Source: Gammaproteobacteria bacterium (lineage in GTDB: Bacteria; Pseudomonadota; Gammaproteobacteria; SZUA-229). From it: a DNA stretch of 8,174 bases. Below, piece after piece: positions 7,503 through 8,174 of the stretch. Position 1 is the first letter of the stretch. Every line of letters starts with the position of its first letter. Where the stretch lies: positions 1 through 8,174 of the forward strand of contig WTCC01000250.1 in the NCBI GenBank assembly GCA_013138755.1, given 5' to 3'. The notes beneath the pieces are model-generated. The model searched no databases, had not been told where the DNA came from, and worked only from the letters and a program-made list of their open reading frames with translations. The translations under genes and the position numbers were made by a program.

Positions 7503-7505
7503 GCT

Positions 7506-8174
7506 CTAATGCGCTGCCCACTCGATGCTATCGATATCGATACCATCTTTATACATATCCCACAGTGGCGATAATTCGCGTAATTTTTCTACTGCTTTAC
7601 GAACAGCTTTGATAGTCCGATCGATCTCTTCTTCCGTAGTAAAACGTCCCATAGTGAAGCGGATAGAGCTATGCGCCAATTCATCATTACGACCCAGCGC
7701 GCGTAATACATAACTAGGTTCAAGACTTGCTGATGTACAGGCACTACCACTTGATATAGCCAGCTCACTCAATGCCATCAGTAAGCTCTCGCCTTCCACA
7801 TAGTTAAAGCTGATGTTTATGTTACCGGCTATACGTTGGTCGATATCGCCATTGACATAAACTTCTTCCATGTCTTTAACGCCATCATATAATTTATTTC
7901 TTAACGCAAGAAGACGCACGTTTTCTTCAGCCATTTCTGCTTTCGCAATCTTAAATGCTTCGCCCATACCGACGATCTGATGAGTCGCCAGAGTACCTGA
8001 ACGCATACCGCGTTCATGACCACCACCGTGCATCTGTGCTTCCAGACGGACACGAGGTTTTCTTTGTACGTATAGAGCACCGATGCCTTTTGGGCCATAG
8101 ATCTTATGTGCTGAAAAACTCATCAGGTCAACAGGTAATTCTTCCAGATTGATCTCAACTTTACCTGCACTCTG
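7506..8174 (-). CDS. iscS: Cysteine desulfurase IscS, C-terminal part (runs off right edge)
   Basis: Pyridoxal phosphate enzyme that takes sulfur from cysteine, releasing alanine, and delivers persulfide to IscU and other acceptors. The frame is open to the right edge with no start visible: 222 residues are present, corresponding to about 183-404 of E. coli IscS (404 residues). Seen: the PLP-binding lysine in [13 protein letters not shown] (visible residue 24), [13 protein letters not shown], and the active-site cysteine loop [14 protein letters not shown] (visible residue 146). The lysine-to-cysteine distance of 122 residues equals that in E. coli (K206, C328). The conserved C-terminus [21 protein letters not shown] is the IscU-contacting end and is intact. 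An internal ATG at 8123 is not the real start. iscR would be expected upstream, outside this window. Confidence 0.98.
   Translation of the reverse strand, partial: QSAGKVEINLEELPVDLMSFSAHKIYGPKGIGALYVQRKPRVRLEAQMHGGGHERGMRSGTLATHQIVGMGEAFKIAKAEMAEENVRLLALRNKLYDGVKDMEEVYVNGDIDQRIAGNINISFNYVEGESLLMALSELAISSGSACTSASLEPSYVLRALGRNDELAHSSIRFTMGRFTTEEEIDRTIKAVRKAVEKLRELSPLWDMYKDGIDIDSIEWAAH

Noticed and set aside
7901..8098. Second minus-strand open frame overlapping iscS
   Set aside because: It runs in another frame through the conserved IscS coding sequence, and its product has no recognisable features.
1..8174. Novel system, mobile element or defence island
   Set aside because: All the coding space is accounted for by well-conserved housekeeping genes on one strand. 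There are no transposases, integrases, tRNA attachment sites or unfamiliar genes.

Overview
The window is a single-strand block of housekeeping genes from what looks like a gammaproteobacterium. All nine complete or near-complete genes and both partial edge genes lie on the minus strand, so transcription runs from the right edge to the left. Several proteins align nearly residue for residue with the Escherichia coli versions as I remember them, including IscU, Fdx, IscA, HisRS and the IscS carboxyl half. The order iscS-iscU-iscA-hscB-hscA-fdx-iscX followed by rlmN-pilW-rodZ-hisS is also typical of that class. The base composition looks AT-leaning by eye. The pilotin gene pilW argues for a type IV pilus-bearing lineage rather than an enteric one. 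I cannot name a genus from sequence alone.

Right half (about 3614-8174): the ISC iron-sulfur assembly operon. It holds the cysteine desulfurase IscS (3' part only), scaffold IscU, A-type carrier IscA, co-chaperone HscB, Hsp70 chaperone HscA, [2Fe-2S] ferredoxin and the small acidic regulator IscX. IscS supplies sulfur, Fdx supplies electrons, IscU is the build site, HscB/HscA drive cluster release from IscU, IscA acts in delivery, and IscX tunes IscS. All the cluster-ligand and catalytic residues I looked for are present. The regulator iscR would be expected beyond the right edge and is not visible.

Left half (1-3488): rlmN (radical SAM rRNA/tRNA adenosine methyltransferase, itself an Fe-S enzyme), pilW (lipoprotein pilotin of TPR repeats), rodZ (cell-shape cytoskeleton protein) and the 5' part of hisS (histidyl-tRNA synthetase). 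rlmN and pilW abut with no gap, and pilW and rodZ overlap. Two genes often found in this layout in relatives are absent here: ndk between iscX and rlmN, and ispG between rodZ and hisS.

No stretch longer than 300 bases lacks a gene. There are no rRNA or tRNA genes, mobile elements, CRISPR arrays or convincing intrinsic terminators. I see no new system. The points worth a second look are small: an orphan perfect Shine-Dalgarno sequence in the iscX-rlmN gap, overlapping inverted repeats before hisS, an unusually long repeat-bearing iscS-iscU spacer, a GTG start for hscB with no visible ribosome binding site, and an acidic HscA tail whose codons carry the fdx ribosome binding site.
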